This document shows positions 1 to 10,725 of a DNA stretch of 64,000 bases, one piece after another. The notes below the pieces were generated by a model that was not told where the DNA came from, searched no databases, and saw only the letters and a list, made by a program, of their open reading frames with translations. Made by a program: the position numbers and the translations under genes. The stretch spans positions 45,287,248 to 45,351,247 of the forward strand of contig CM072548.1 of NCBI GenBank assembly GCA_036898215.1, in the 5' to 3' direction. This stretch comes from Platycarya strobilacea. Its lineage: Eukaryota > Streptophyta > Magnoliopsida > Fagales > Juglandaceae. Positions within the stretch are counted from its first letter, which is position 1, and each line of letters starts with the position of its first letter.

Positions 1-432
1 TTCTAACTTCTAAATTGAAAAGCTTGAAGTGAACATTCAAGACATGGAATATATACACATTCAAGAATATTGATTCATCTCCTTTGGCTTCTCAGGTTCC
101 TTTTACACAATATGTTGGGATATTATTGCAGTTAATTTGAGAAAGTTTTAGGCTTTCTCTAAGTGTATTTGTCAATTAATTGATGCATGAAAACATTCCC
201 TCATTACACCAGTTCTGCCTCTTGCTTGGCCTCTCTTATGCGCAAATTAATTTCTCTTAATCAGTGAGCCTACTCTGAAGAAAGAAAAATCACTGAGTTG
301 GCTTGCAAGGAATAGATCTGGATTTGAGGGTACTCTTAGAAAAGGGTTCTGGTATCATGAGGCAGGTCTATTGGTGGTTATGGGTTACAAATTTCAGATT
401 ATGCTAAAAGTAGTTCTTTCTCTCAAATGGAG
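1..432. other. gene-free leading stretch
   Basis: AT-rich DNA with no reading frame of useful length on either strand and no recognisable terminal repeats. I see no gene or regulatory signal here. Confidence 0.5.
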
Positions 433-612
433 ATTGCAGATTAGTTTTAACAGATAATTTACAAAAAAATAAAAATAAGAGAATCGCCTAAAATACAGAG
501 CAAACGTGACGCCAGACAGAATAACGATTATTCTGCAGGTTAGTTTCAACAGATGAATTTACAGGAAAGAACATAAGAAATTCGCCCAAAATACAGAGAA
601 TACGTCTATGAG
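433..612 (+). repeat. imperfect direct duplication of about 70 bp
   Basis: Two diverged direct copies are visible. The first begins near 433 and the second near 535. Both run 'gca(g)gttagttt(c/t)aacagat', then 'aatttaca', then 'tcgcc(c/t)aaaatacagag'. The pair directly precedes the dispersed repeat at 640 and may be part of the same decayed element. Confidence 0.5.
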
Positions 613-639
613 AAAAAAACTGAATATTACCAAATCAAA

Positions 640-1140
640 AATTGTCGAAAATCAGTCCACAAGTTGGACTGTATAGCTAAAATTCGTTTGTAACCGAATT
701 TTACAAAAAATGGTAAAATCTCGAAAACAACGTAAAATTGAAATTCAAAATCAAATAAGCAATCTGCAAAAAATTTAGAACAAATCACATTTAAAATGAC
801 TTCCTAATAAACATATGAAATATTACAAAAAATAATAAAAAAATAACTAAAAATAACAATTTGAAAAGGAAAACAGTGAAATTTGAGATTGAAAAAAAGG
901 CACATGGAGCCCTGTTCAATATGGACAACGTGCGCGTTGAAAAGAGTTTTCCGAATTGGGGTTTTATGCGCGATTCTGATATCCGTAGCCAAAATTATGA
1001 CCAAAAGACTGAAATGCACCAAAAACTCTCCCATTTAAAAAGAGATCATGATTACTTCTAACCTTTACGCTGATCTGCCAATTCATGGTACCTTAGCACC
1101 ATCAACGTGCAATCAGACAGCTCAGCATCATTTATCTCGG
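640..1140 (+). repeat. dispersed repeat family A, copy 1
   Basis: This copy shares an ordered series of landmarks with 1195-1690 and 16740-17240: 'gactgtatagc', 'gaaatattac', 'aaataactaaaaat', an 'aaaaacagtggaat'-like stretch, 'aaattgggattttatgcg', and a tail with 'tagcaccat..aacgtgcaatc'. The open frames inside it are short and not shared between copies, so I read it as non-coding. It is probably a decayed LTR or other transposon segment of unknown class. Confidence 0.6.
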
Positions 1141-1194
1141 ATCCCCTTACATCAAAACGACTCTGATATTTAGTTCAAAATTATAAAAATTCAA

Positions 1195-1690
1195 AAATAA
1201 CAAAATCAACTCACAAGCCGGGCTTTATTATCTAAAAAGCAACAATATCATAATTTTATCAAAAATAATAAAATTTCAATAATTATGCTAACAAGAAATA
1301 TGTGATTAAAGAAATAATCTGTCAAAAATTTGGCCCAAGTCGAATTCAAATTTATTTCATAAACGATAAATAAAATATTATCATGAAAGAAAACAAATAA
1401 ATAAAAATGGGGATACGAGGAAAAACAGTGGATTTTGTCCTCAAGAAAGATGAACATCGAGCATAGTTTGGTGGCCAAAACATATGCACAAAAAAAAACT
1501 TTCCAAATTAGGATCATATACATGATTCTGATTATTGTAATCAAAGTTATAGCCAAAATATCGAAACATATCCAAAACTACTCGAATAAGGGAAATATCA
1601 AAATTTTCTAACATCTTGCACTGATTTACCACCACAAGGTATTTCGGCACTGTTAACATGCAATCTCACAATTCAGTATGTGCATATATT
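1195..1690 (+). repeat. dispersed repeat family A, copy 2
   Basis: This is a second, more diverged copy of the unit at 640-1140, head-to-tail with a period of about 545 bp. Shared landmarks include 'aataataaaatttcaataatt', 'aaaaacagtgga', 'gagcatagttt', 'tttccaaattagg' and 'ggtatttcggcactgttaac'. Some landmarks match the copy at 16740 better than copy 1. Confidence 0.55.
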
Positions 1691-1850
1691 TCTATATTAA
1701 GATAACTCTTGAAATTTCTTTAATATCATTCCTGTTCAACTTGAAGGAAGGTTATCTATTCATATAAGTGCCTGCATCCTCTCATACGTGTCTTGAAGCT
1801 TAATGTAGTTGATGTTTCTAGAGGTAATCCTTGAGAGGAAAGTTTTGGTG

Positions 1851-2196
1851 TGTTTAAGCAAATTACGCATCACATGCAATCCATGATGCACAGACAGCAG
1901 CTAGTACAACGCCTACTCAAGCAACACCTGCGGTACAGGCAGGTTACGCAGCAAGCATGTAGGCCATCCAACACATAGTGCGCAGACAGCACACAGTGCA
2001 GACTCTGTCCAAAATATGTAGCAACAATCAACACCTAAAGCATCTTCCAGAATACTCTCAAATCACCCATTGTAGCAGCAACATTTTTTATTAGCTATAC
2101 ATTTTTTCCGTTGTAATGACTATTCTTCTTTGTATCAATTGTACGTGTATAAATATAGGGGCTCTGTCTTACTGTAAAGATGGAGAAATTTATACA
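1851..2196 (+). repeat. Copia-1 left LTR
   Basis: Begins TGTTTAAGCA and ends TATACA. It matches 3821-4169 over its whole length at roughly 85% identity by eye. It carries a TATA-like 'tataaata' at 2148-2155, followed by 'ggggctctgtct', which is also present in the right copy. Confidence 0.75.
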
Positions 2197-2201
2197 CGAC
2201 A

Positions 2202-3760
2202 ATGAACTATGTCACGAGTGAGCTTGGCAACCTTAACCTTCATTTTGCTGAATACAATGGTGCAGACCAACCTCGAGTTGGGGATGGATCTTCCATCCTG
2301 ATTTCGCATACTGGTTCAGCCCTTATACCACACTCTTCATCTCATTTCCTTTTAACAAAATTACTTTGTGTTCCTTTATTTACTAAAAATATTCTTTCAG
2401 TTAAGTAGTTCTGTTTTGATAATAATGTCTTTTTTCAATTTTTTTATGATTAATTTTTCTTAAAGAACTGCATCACGGGGAACATATTGCTCCAAGGGAC
2501 AAGAAGTTATGGTCTCTACACACTCTCATCTCAATTTCCTCAGGCTCATTCAAGCCTACTCTCTTATGTCCCATTATGGCACTCACGCCTAGGCCATCAT
2601 TCCCTCAAGGTTGTTTGCACTGTTCTACTTCAACATGCTCTTCTTTTTGATAAAATGTTTTCCATGTATTTTTGTAATGCTTGTGCTATGGCCAAGCACC
2701 ATCGTGTACTAGCATGATAGAAATACTAAGTCTACGTCTCTTTTTAATATATTTTGTAGTGACTTATGTGGTTCTTCACCTCATGTTTCTCCTGATGTTT
2801 CGGATTTTATGTTTTTTTTTTTTTTTTTTTGTAGATGATCATTCTAGATATATATAGTTATTTCCTCTCCAAACAAAATCACAAGCTTTGTTTGTCTTTA
2901 TAAAATTGAAAGCTTATGTTGAGTTACAATTTAATATTAAAATTAAGCAAATTCAAACCAATTGGAATAGAGAATTCAGGACATTCCTTGAACTTCTTTC
3001 CACCTCAGGCATTATCCATTGTGTCACATGGCCTCATGCTCACACCCAAAACAGCATCGTGGAAAGAAAACATAGGCACAATGTGGATTCCGGTTTAGCA
3101 TTACTTGTACATGCATCCATTCCTCTTATATTCTGGCCCTACGCCTTTCAACATGCCTTAAGATTAATCAACATCCAGCCATCAATCATGCATCACGATT
3201 TCTTAATCTTCACCAAATGGATCATGACTACAAATTTTTATGTCCTTCAATCAGCTTGCTTGATTTAACTTGGCCCTATAATAAATACAAGTTTCATTAG
3301 AGGGGCATGCAGTGTATTTATCTGGTCTAAGCCTAGCCCACAAAGGCTCCATCTGCTACCACATCCCTTCAAAAAGAATTTACATCTCCAAAGGCATTAA
3401 ACACAACGAAGCCCATTTCCCTGGAGGCAATCTGATATCATGGTCCTTAAAGAAGCAGCAAACCATAGTAAGGTCAGCCACCAAGACTGAGTTCAAATGA
3501 GTAGTCAATGCTACTACATAAGTCATTTGTATTCAACTTTGGGTCAAGATCTCCTACTGCACTAGTTCTGTACTGCGACAACTTGGGGGTTACATATCTA
3601 TCTTCTAATCCCCTTTTTCGTGATAGAACAAAGCATGTCAAAATTGACTTTCATTTTGTATGGGATCGAGTCCTTAACAAGTCATTGAGTGTGAATTTTA
3701 TATATGGAAAAGAAAAGACCAATTGGCCGATGTCCTTTCAAAACCTTTGTCTGCTATGAG
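2202..3760 (+). pseudogene. Copia-1 pol remnant (protease tail, integrase, RNase H; RT deleted)
   Basis: Fragments in several frames match the usual Copia order. At 2202-2408 there is a protease-to-GAG_pre-integrase stretch ending 'LLCVPLFTKNILSV'. At 2487-2717 come 'WHSRLGH' and 'CNACAMAKHHR', the end of the integrase HHCC finger. At 2888-3268 lies the integrase core, with 'HTQNSIVERKHRH' where functional copies have HTPQQNGIVERKHRH. At 3306-3405 there is the post-integrase 'YHIPSKRIYIS'. At 3415-3500 'GGNLISWSLKKQ' and at 3508-3800 'LYCDNLGVTYLSSNP' and 'ADVLSKPL' are RNase H. The frame passes directly from the post-integrase segment to RNase H near 3412, so the whole RT domain has been removed. 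Stops and frameshifts are frequent; it is not functional. Confidence 0.8.
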
Positions 3761-3820
3761 GTTTCAACACCTCTGTTCCAGTTTGCGATTATCTTCATTG
3801 CCGCTTGAGTTGAGGGGTCC

Positions 3821-4169
3821 TGTTCAAGCAAATGACGCATCACATGCGGTCCATGATGCACAGCCAGTAGCTAGTACAAAGCCTGCTCAAGCAACACCTG
3901 CATTACATGCAAGTTATATAGCACGTATTGCGCAACATGCAGGCCATGCAACACGTAGTGCACAGACAACACACAATGCAGGCTCTATCCAAAATATGGA
4001 GCAGCACTCAACAGCTAGAGCATCATTCAGAATACTCTCAAATCACACATTGTAGCAACATCTTTTTATTAGCTGTACATTTTTCCGTTGTAAAGAGTAT
4101 TCTTCTTTGTATTGATTGTACGTGTATAAATATAGGGGCTCTGTCTCATTGTAAAGATTGAGAAATTTA
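3821..4169 (+). repeat. Copia-1 right LTR (main part)
   Basis: Begins TGTTCAAGCA and parallels the left LTR to 'gagaaattta'. The final TACA of the LTR lies at 4762-4765, on the far side of the inserted MITE, which shows that the MITE arrived after the LTR element. Confidence 0.75.
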
Positions 4170-4758
4170 GAACATTTACAATAGACTAGTTATTGTTTGG
4201 CTAAATTTTGGTTAGAAATTTCAATTTTATAAATTTTAGTGAGCAATTTTTTACTATACCAAATAATAGACTCAACAAATCACTAGATATTATATTAAGA
4301 TATTAATTTTTTTCTTTTTATTTATTTTAATTACAATTGTAATTTGAATATTTATTCACTATTAAAAAATACACATTATTTTTCTAACGTTTATAGGATT
4401 CCTAACGGTTAATGGCTGTAAAAATAAAGACATTAATTTTTTTTGAAACAATAAAGTAAAATTATTAATCTTCACACTCAATACTTACGAAGAAAGGACT
4501 CACGAGTTTTACGAAAATGAAAATTGAAAAAGTTTTTTTTTTTTTTTTTTATGTGCGCTAGCGTAAACGAGGGGGTGGAGTGAATATTTTATTCCCAAAA
4601 ATTATTTGATTAGCCCAAGGAGCTAACTACATTTGTTGAGCAAACAATTAAAAGTTATTTGTACTATTCATTTGTTGAGGCTGTTGCAATCTCATATGCA
4701 TGCTCACTAGCTATTATTTGGCCAAACATTAATTTTGTTGAGTATGTTATAAGTGCTC
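4170..4758. mobile_element. MITE, PIF/Harbinger-like, nested in a Copia LTR
   Basis: Flanked by TTA at 4167-4169 and 4759-4761. The ends are imperfect inverted repeats: left GAACATTTACAATA, right (reverse complement) GAGCACTTATAACATA, with 'tgtttggc' shared further in. Removing the element and one TTA restores 'gagaaatttataca', exactly as in the left LTR at 2184-2196. A TTA duplication and GAGCA-type ends fit Tourist/PIF-Harbinger MITEs. It has no coding capacity. Confidence 0.65.
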
Positions 4759-4765
4759 TTATACA

Positions 4766-5433
4766 AAGGAAACTTTTATTTCAGCATCGTGGTTCCTTGT
4801 GTTTGGTTTCTCTTTGTATCTTGGAATTGGCACTTACTAACACTTGGGTAGAAATTTCAGCCTGAAGAATAACTAGTGTTTATGTTATACTTTGGGTACT
4901 TTTGAGATGGAAGTAGAACTAGACTCTACGTTGGTGGTAAATTGGTTTTTGCAGTATTTTGAACGTCTTTGCAGGTAATTGATAATATTCGGTTTGATAT
5001 CATTGCTTTGGGTGCTACTGGTTGTACTAGTTTCTTTCCCTACAGGCTACACCTCAAAGTCATCCTACTCTGTTTTGTCCAATTTGCCCAATCATGTCTT
5101 TCAGTCCATAAGACGAACTATACCAAATAAATTTGGTGTACGTACATGTTTGTTAGGACCTTCACCCCTTTCTTTGTCTTTGAATTGTTTTTAATTCATG
5201 CAACTCTGGTTAAAAGAAAAAAACAGAACCTGTAATTTGTAAGTCGGTCCCCACTGTAAAACTCAGCAAAGCTTGAAGGTAATAAGTGGCATTTGGCTGT
5301 AGTGTTGGTTTTGCAATGGCAGAGTTGGGGGACCAGTTGACCAGTTGAGTAGTGGACCTTTTGCACAATAAGAGAATGTCTCTCTCCAATTAGTTCGTGT
5401 GCATATGCCTCATGAATATTGGGCCCGTGTTAG

Positions 5434-5470
<37 letters not shown>

Positions 5471-5957
5471 ACAATCCCTTGTCATCCATAGCCCTATGAC
5501 ACATTATTACAGCGACATTACTGAGATCAAGGAAAATAACACCATCAAAGCCCTTGAAACAGAAATTATTTCTTAAAGATGTGTTGGACTTTGTATATAT
5601 ATGGCTGAGTCACATTGACAGCAAACTTGCATTCCCAAAGTAGCTTTCTTTATGTCTTTTTTTTTTTCTTTTACTTCATCTTTTGTACATTTTTATACCA
5701 TTCTCTATCCCCAACCAAGAAAAACAAGAATGCTTGGGATGAACTGATGCAAATATGCAATTTGGCGCATGATGCTTCTATTTAGTTACGACTCTGGCAA
5801 AATGGAAAGCAAACTTGAATAGAAGAGTGAGGACAGAAATAGATATTTTCCAATTGGAGAATCGCTTGCAAATAATGATGCTTTAAGAAGTAACCAAAAG
5901 TTAATCACGAGAGGAAAAAGAAATGAATTAGTAGAGACACAGAGAGGAAAAGCTATT
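4766..5957. other. intergenic region upstream of the OFP gene
   Basis: No convincing gene. It contains a compound (TA)n(CA)n microsatellite at about 5434-5471, a run of T at about 5658, and scattered AT-rich DNA. The part after about 5600 may act as distal promoter for the OFP gene, but I can point to no specific site. Confidence 0.45.
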
Positions 5958-5970
5958 TTGTGCCTGACCC

Positions 5971-6002
5971 TACGTGGCCCACTGCTTTTTCTTTTATATA
6001 AA
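5971..6002 (+). promoter_or_regulatory. core promoter of the OFP gene: ACGTGGC box and TATA box
   Basis: A canonical plant TATA box, TTTATATAAA, lies at 5993-6002, about 235 bp before the OFP start codon. An ACGTGGC motif (ABRE/G-box-like core) lies about 15 bp upstream at 5972-5978. Transcription would be expected near 6025-6035, giving a leader of about 200 nt. The ACGTGGC core is a known bZIP site; regulation by abscisic acid is only an inference. Confidence 0.55.
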
Positions 6003-6122
6003 CTTTTTCGTCCTTTGTGGACCCCAACGGTACCTCAAATTCCAAAAGCTTTTGCTCTCAATTTATCTATCTATACACTCTCCCCGTCCCAAAGCAGAGA
6101 CGGTGTTGGAGTTATCCTCTTC

Positions 6123-6179
6123 ATGTCATTGCTCACACTTGAGAGACAATCACAGGGGACTGTACTCTTAGTAGCTTAG
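6123..6179 (+). other. upstream ORF 1 in the OFP leader (18 codons)
   Basis: This ATG lies downstream of the predicted transcription start and is followed by 17 further codons and TAG. It ends 56 nt before the OFP start. It could lower translation of the main frame; nothing shows that the peptide itself matters. Confidence 0.4.
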
Positions 6180-6222
6180 AACTTCCATAAACATCGACGC
6201 ATCGTTGCGCGCGCGCGCGTGC

Positions 6223-6243
6223 ATGAGGTGTTTTCATGGGTAA
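6223..6243 (+). other. upstream ORF 2 overlapping the OFP start codon (6 codons)
   Basis: ATG at 6223 reads MRCFHG and stops at TAA 6241-6243, overlapping the OFP ATG at 6236 in another frame. It follows a GC-rich alternating tract (gcgcgcgcgcgtgc, 6207-6222). A scanning ribosome that used this ATG would miss the OFP start, so it is a plausible translational brake. Confidence 0.4.
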
Positions 6244-7378
6244 CTACAGGTTCAGGTTATCAGACATGATCCCCAATGCCTGGTTTTACAAGCTCAAAGA
6301 TATGGGCAGAGTCAGAAATCACCAAAACACACCCTCCTCCAACAAGAAAAAACAGTCATCAGGTTCAGAAACGAAGCCATTCAAACCAAACCAACCCCAC
6401 CTACATCATCCAAGAAAATCTTACTACTTCACTAGGGAAAATTCTCCCATAAACCCAGAAGTCTCAGACAACCATTTTCCTGACCCACCAAGAAAATCAT
6501 CCAAACAAAAAGTTAAGAAAAGAACCTTGAGGTCTTCACCCAAGCTTGTCACCTCCTCTGTTTCTGCTCGTTGTAGCTGCCGTACCACGCTTGACTCAGT
6601 CTGGACCAAATCTGATTCCCCACCCGAGTACTCATCTTCTCCTTTTAGCTCGCCGGACCCAGATTTTCTTGAGCCCGAATTCAGGTCTGACCGTATTCTC
6701 GCTACTGAATCTTTTGATAGAATGGCTCCGTGGTCGAACAGTACTTTTGGTTGCAAAGCTATGTCCAATGCTGCTGACGTTATTATCGACGTGGATAATA
6801 AGCCTTTTTCTGGCAAGTTTGGGAAGGTAGATGAGTTTGATTCTTTATCAGAGTTTAATCAACTTCCTCCCATTATCACCAAGTCAGCTGAATTCAATAA
6901 TCTGAAAAAGACGGCGACAAAAGAGCCAACCAAGTATAGGAGGAGGAGCTCAGCCAGATTTGAGGAGAGAAATGATCATGGGTCTCTATCGGTTAAGGTT
7001 GAGAAGGAAGAAAGAATTACAAAAAGATTTTCCATCACCCCTCCAGGAGTGAGGCTCAGAATCCATTCCCCGAGAATTGCGAGTAGAAAGCTGATTCAGA
7101 CACAAAATCGGAGAAGCGTCTCGTCGAGTGTTTCGAGTTCAAGCTCGCGGAGGAGCCTTTCGGATAGCTTTGCAGTGGTAAAGTCGTCGTTTGATCCACA
7201 GAGGGATTTCAGGGATTCGATGGTGGAGATGATTGTGGAGAACAACATGAAGGCGTCAAAGGACCTCGAAGATCTTCTTGCCTGTTATCTTTCTTTAAAT
7301 TCAGATGAATACCATGACCTCATTATCAAGGTGTTCAAGCAAATCTGGTTTGATCTGACCGACGTCCAACCCAAGTAA
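6236..7378 (+). CDS. OVATE family protein (OFP1/2-like transcriptional repressor)
   Basis: A complete 380-residue, intronless gene. Residues 1-25 (MGNYRFRLSDMIPNAWFYKL...) are the conserved N-terminal DNA-binding segment of class I OFPs. 'RKSYYFTRE' at 60-68 is a second conserved motif. A basic run at about 86-99 (RKSSKQKVKKRTLR) is a likely nuclear signal. A Ser/Pro/acid-rich linker follows. Residues about 311-371 form the OVATE (DUF623) domain, with 'DFRDSMVEMIVENN' and 'DLEDLLACYLSLNSDEYHDLIIKVFKQIWFDL'-type spacing, here given as two separate motifs around residues 324-337 and 343-371. OFPs repress transcription and bind TALE homeodomain and TRM proteins to restrain cell elongation and organ growth. 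The length matches OFP1-type members, and the MGNYRF start fits the family. The leader holds two upstream ATGs. I do not assign an exact orthologue. Confidence 0.95.
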   Translation: MGNYRFRLSDMIPNAWFYKLKDMGRVRNHQNTPSSNKKKQSSGSETKPFKPNQPHLHHPRKSYYFTRENSPINPEVSDNHFPDPPRKSSKQKVKKRTLRSSPKLVTSSVSARCSCRTTLDSVWTKSDSPPEYSSSPFSSPDPDFLEPEFRSDRILATESFDRMAPWSNSTFGCKAMSNAADVIIDVDNKPFSGKFGKVDEFDSLSEFNQLPPIITKSAEFNNLKKTATKEPTKYRRRSSARFEERNDHGSLSVKVEKEERITKRFSITPPGVRLRIHSPRIASRKLIQTQNRRSVSSSVSSSSSRRSLSDSFAVVKSSFDPQRDFRDSMVEMIVENNMKASKDLEDLLACYLSLNSDEYHDLIIKVFKQIWFDLTDVQPK

Positions 7379-7431
7379 TAATCTCTTTGTCTAAAACTAT
7401 TTCTGTTATATATATTAATTACATATGTTCT

Positions 7432-7437
7432 AATAAA
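7432..7437 (+). terminator. possible polyadenylation signal of the OFP gene
   Basis: AATAAA lies 54 nt after the OFP stop codon, in a T-rich context typical of plant 3' ends. Plant signals are loose, so this is only a candidate. Confidence 0.4.
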
Positions 7438-8198
7438 ATCCTTTTAGTTATCGTTCAAGTTCTGATTTTCTGTAGCTTAAAAACATCAAATTAAACAACA
7501 AATAGTCTTTCTTATATCGAATTTTGGATTGAACATGGAGATAGGTTAACAGTTACTAATATGGTGAAAGTGGATCAAAGTATATGGTATCTCACTTTTG
7601 AAGATATTGGTGTTCTTTTGATTTGTACAAAACTCTTACAAACATAAAGAGATTACATAAAAATAAATAAAAAATCACTACTTAATGTAGTTTCATGGCA
7701 ATATTAGATCTGCTGTACAATTTAGCGACCACGTCAAGCTAAGTCAATTTCTGAATTTATTTTTGTGTAAAGGGCTAAAACGTTTTCCTTCTGCAACTAT
7801 ATGGAAATAGTTTTTGTTCGTATTCTGTTTTTTCAGAGCCTCAACAACTAAAGTTGGCATTTATGGGGTATGTATTCTTTCGTTTGTTGTTTAGCTCTGG
7901 GTCTCCTTCCTAGGAAAAGAAGAAAAAACAAGAAGAAATTTTTTTGGTCCCTGAATTTCAGTACTTGCTTGCATCAAAGCTACTTGGGGAATACTCGTCA
8001 AGCTTTAATAGAGCAAAACCAGGTCAAGGGACCCTCACGTACGACGCTTGGCAGTGCCTTCCATCAAATATATGTATTCTTGGCCCAAAAGACGGTACCC
8101 TTTCAGGACAAGAAGCAGTTTTTATTTCAGAAACCAAGATGTTTTTCCTAGTTGTTTTTGTTTATGCAGTACTCTCCCTTCCCCACCACTAGAATCTG

Positions 8199-8229
<31 letters not shown>

Positions 8230-9556
8230 GCTGAGAATTCAAAATCTTTCAAGGTGAAAAATAGTTAAATTAAACATTGAAAAGGCAAATTTGAATCTCT
8301 GGAAACAGTGTGAAACCGCAAGAAGCTTTGCACCGTAGAAAAAAGGGGTTTCAAAAATTCTAGCTTTGTCGTCTAAAGTTGAATTTTGACATTAAAGTTG
8401 CTTCGAAGATTTCAAAAGCAGTAGACAGTAGTACTCCAAACTTCCAAAACTCAGACACGGACTAATTAAAGCATTTAAAAGGACTGGGCAGCTTACTCGG
8501 AAGATGATGATCATGGATTCATGTTACATGCCTGCCTAACCTTCAATACAAGTTGAACCTTACGGCCATATACCATATATCCAGCAACATGAGTAAAAAG
8601 TGATCTCAGGCAATCCTAAACAAGAAAACATCGAATCTAGTGTCGTCTCTTTGCGGAACAGGGAGAGGCTCGAGCTCGTCACACCTACCAGTAATTAACA
8701 TGAAAAGTTCTAAAATAATATTTGTAGTAACTCTCGTGTAATTTCTTTAAAAAAGTGATTAAATATGACATTTATATAATAAAAAAAATAATTTTTTAAT
8801 AATAAACATTCTTACTCTTTGTCAATATGACTACTCGATATTTGTGTATTTTAGCGCACACTGCATGTGCATTTCTCAAAAAGGTCAATGTTTAATTTCA
8901 ATGGAAACTCGTGACTTAAAGCTTGACATGAGTTTCATTTAACAGTATTTTTATTGTATTGATTAAAAATTATTTTAATTTTTTGATAATTGTTTTAGTT
9001 TTATCATGAATATTTTTTCACATATTTTATTGTTATATTTAATTAAATATAATATTTATTTTTTAGTATTTATATAAAAATATATTTAAAAAATAATAAT
9101 TTTTAATAATCTAATAAGAATAATTTAAGTAGTGGCTATGTAATAGCTAGAAAACAGATATGATTTATCATCCATCAAAAAAAAAAAAAAAAAAGGATGT
9201 GATTTATTAGGTTGAGATGTCACAGTTGAGAAGATCTAATGATAAAAACCTTGTTATATTTTCACACTTTAAATGATAGTTAAGATGTACAAATCAAAGT
9301 CTTTTCAGAAAAAGATGTGGCTTATATCGCGGGAAAAGGAGGCAAATCCCTACCGTAATCCCTATAATTAAGGTTGGTTGCAGCAGTACGTAGTGTATTA
9401 AAATATACCGATTAAAGGTGGTGTATTATTAGCAAATGTAGTAGGTGAAAAACAAAAGAAAAAAAAGACGGTTCTTTCCATAACACATCCCATCATCAAT
9501 CATGCATGCTACTCTAATTACAATTGCTCGTGACGTCCTCGTAAAAAGTCTAAGAT
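7438..9556. other. intergenic region, no gene seen
   Basis: AT-rich DNA. A (GA)n microsatellite occupies 8199-8223. An A-run of about 18 lies near 9177-9194. Short open frames at 7870-8257 overlap one another in different frames and show no family likeness, so I do not call them. Confidence 0.5.
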
Positions 9557-9712
9557 TATTAAAGTATTCTCATTAATTTTATTAAAATTTATTATTAAAA
9601 ATTAATAAAAAAATATAAATTTATACCTACATCAAATTTTTTTTATTATATTTGATAAAAAATAAATAAAGAGAATAGCATAAAATATTTTTTAAGAGAG
9701 TGATGAAGATGC
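9557..9712. mobile_element. small MITE-like AT-rich element
   Basis: Degenerate inverted ends are visible: left 'agtattctcattaat', right (reverse complement) 'gagcatcttcatcac'. The interior is AT-rich and self-complementary. No clear duplication and no coding capacity. Confidence 0.35.
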
Positions 9713-9875
9713 TCAACTAACATAATTGATTGTATTAGAAACGTTTAAGAGAATAAATTAGCAATAGAATCAGTCACATGGTTTACGTGGTTTCATAATG
9801 CATATGAGACTGGACAAGAATATAAATGCAAGTAGTCTATATTAATTAGCCAAGTATAGAGAAAAATAAGGTTAA

Positions 9876-10113
9876 TGTTATAAAACTAAAAATAAAACTA
9901 CTACTATTGCAAGAGAAAAGAAACTCTTAAGAACTGAAACTTTCTTTCTCTCTCTATATTTTCTTATGAATTTCATTACAACTGAAGCCCATATTTATAG
10001 GCGTTGAAGTTACTATGCAAGTTACTATGCAGATTTTAAAATAATTGTGGTGAGGTCATTCACATAATTTAGTGGTGGGACAGGGGGGCGGCGGCCGACG
10101 TTCGTTTATAACA
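9876..10113 (-). repeat. Copia-2 3' LTR (left copy)
   Basis: 238 bp, TG...CA on both strands because the ends are inverted (TGTTATAAA/TTTATAACA). Compared with 14463-14712 it has about six substitutions and lacks one copy of an 'attactatgca(a)' repeat. It is followed by 'ctccccctt', the complement of a polypurine tract. Confidence 0.85.
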
Positions 10114-10259
10114 CTCCCCCTTGAATGACCACCCATAAAGAATCTGCATCGTTAAAACCTTGCCAAGGAAAAACCCAGTGGGAAGAAAAACTAATGGCGA
10201 AGGAAAAAGAGTACAGTCTCTTTATGTATCCACAAGTGCTTTAAGATTGCCTCATTAAA

Positions 10260-10725
10260 ACCTTGCAAAGGAAAACCCAATGGGATAAAACCTTAACGAA
10301 GAAAAAAGAGTACAATCAGCACAAGTCTTCAGGACTTTTACTCCCCCTAGAAAGTGCATGACAATAGTTTTTGAGTCTTCACATTTTAATATTCTGCACA
10401 ATTTTCTTGAATGTCGTAGTTGGTGATGTCTTCGTGAATAAATCTGCCAGGTTATCACTTGATCGTATATTTGATATGTCCTCCTTTGATTTGAATGATA
10501 CAAGTAGCATTATCTTCGTATAAAATTATTGAGTCATTGATCTCAGCCAAATATACTCTCGACTTGTTTCATGAATTGTAATAATCTCTGAGTGATTTGA
10601 AGATGAAAAATAATATCTGGTTGACAAACTTAATAGAAATCTGATACCTGCAGTAATACTTAAACTCCTCCTGATAATATGCGTTAGTGTTTCAAGTAAT
10701 AAGCAAATATGATTTCAGTATATAT
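10260..10725 (-). pseudogene. Copia-2 RNase H remnant
   Basis: On the minus strand, 'SSNHSEIITIHETSREYIWL' and 'SSDNLADLFTKTSPTTTFKK' match the start and end of the Copia RNase H domain. Much of the middle is missing, and the frame ends soon after 'IVQNIKM'. Further 3' text toward the LTR is untranslated tail. It is not functional. Confidence 0.65.

Larger units (their letters stand above)
1851..4765 (+). mobile_element. degenerate Ty1/Copia LTR retrotransposon (Copia-1), interrupted by a MITE
   Basis: Two direct terminal repeats (1851-2196 and 3821-4169, plus a few bases resuming at 4762) flank decayed Copia protein remnants in the order protease tail, GAG-pre-integrase, integrase, RNase H. 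The reverse transcriptase is missing. A polypurine-like 'ttgagttgagggg' precedes the right LTR. No primer binding site follows the left LTR and no clear target duplication is seen. The right LTR is cut near its 3' end by the MITE at 4170-4758. Confidence 0.8.

Noticed and set aside
861..1061. 66-codon frame with charged composition
   Set aside because: Lies in a dispersed repeat; the frame is not kept in the other two copies.
7870..8257. Three overlapping frames upstream of a (GA)n tract
   Set aside because: No shared motif, no promoter or splice context; probably non-coding.
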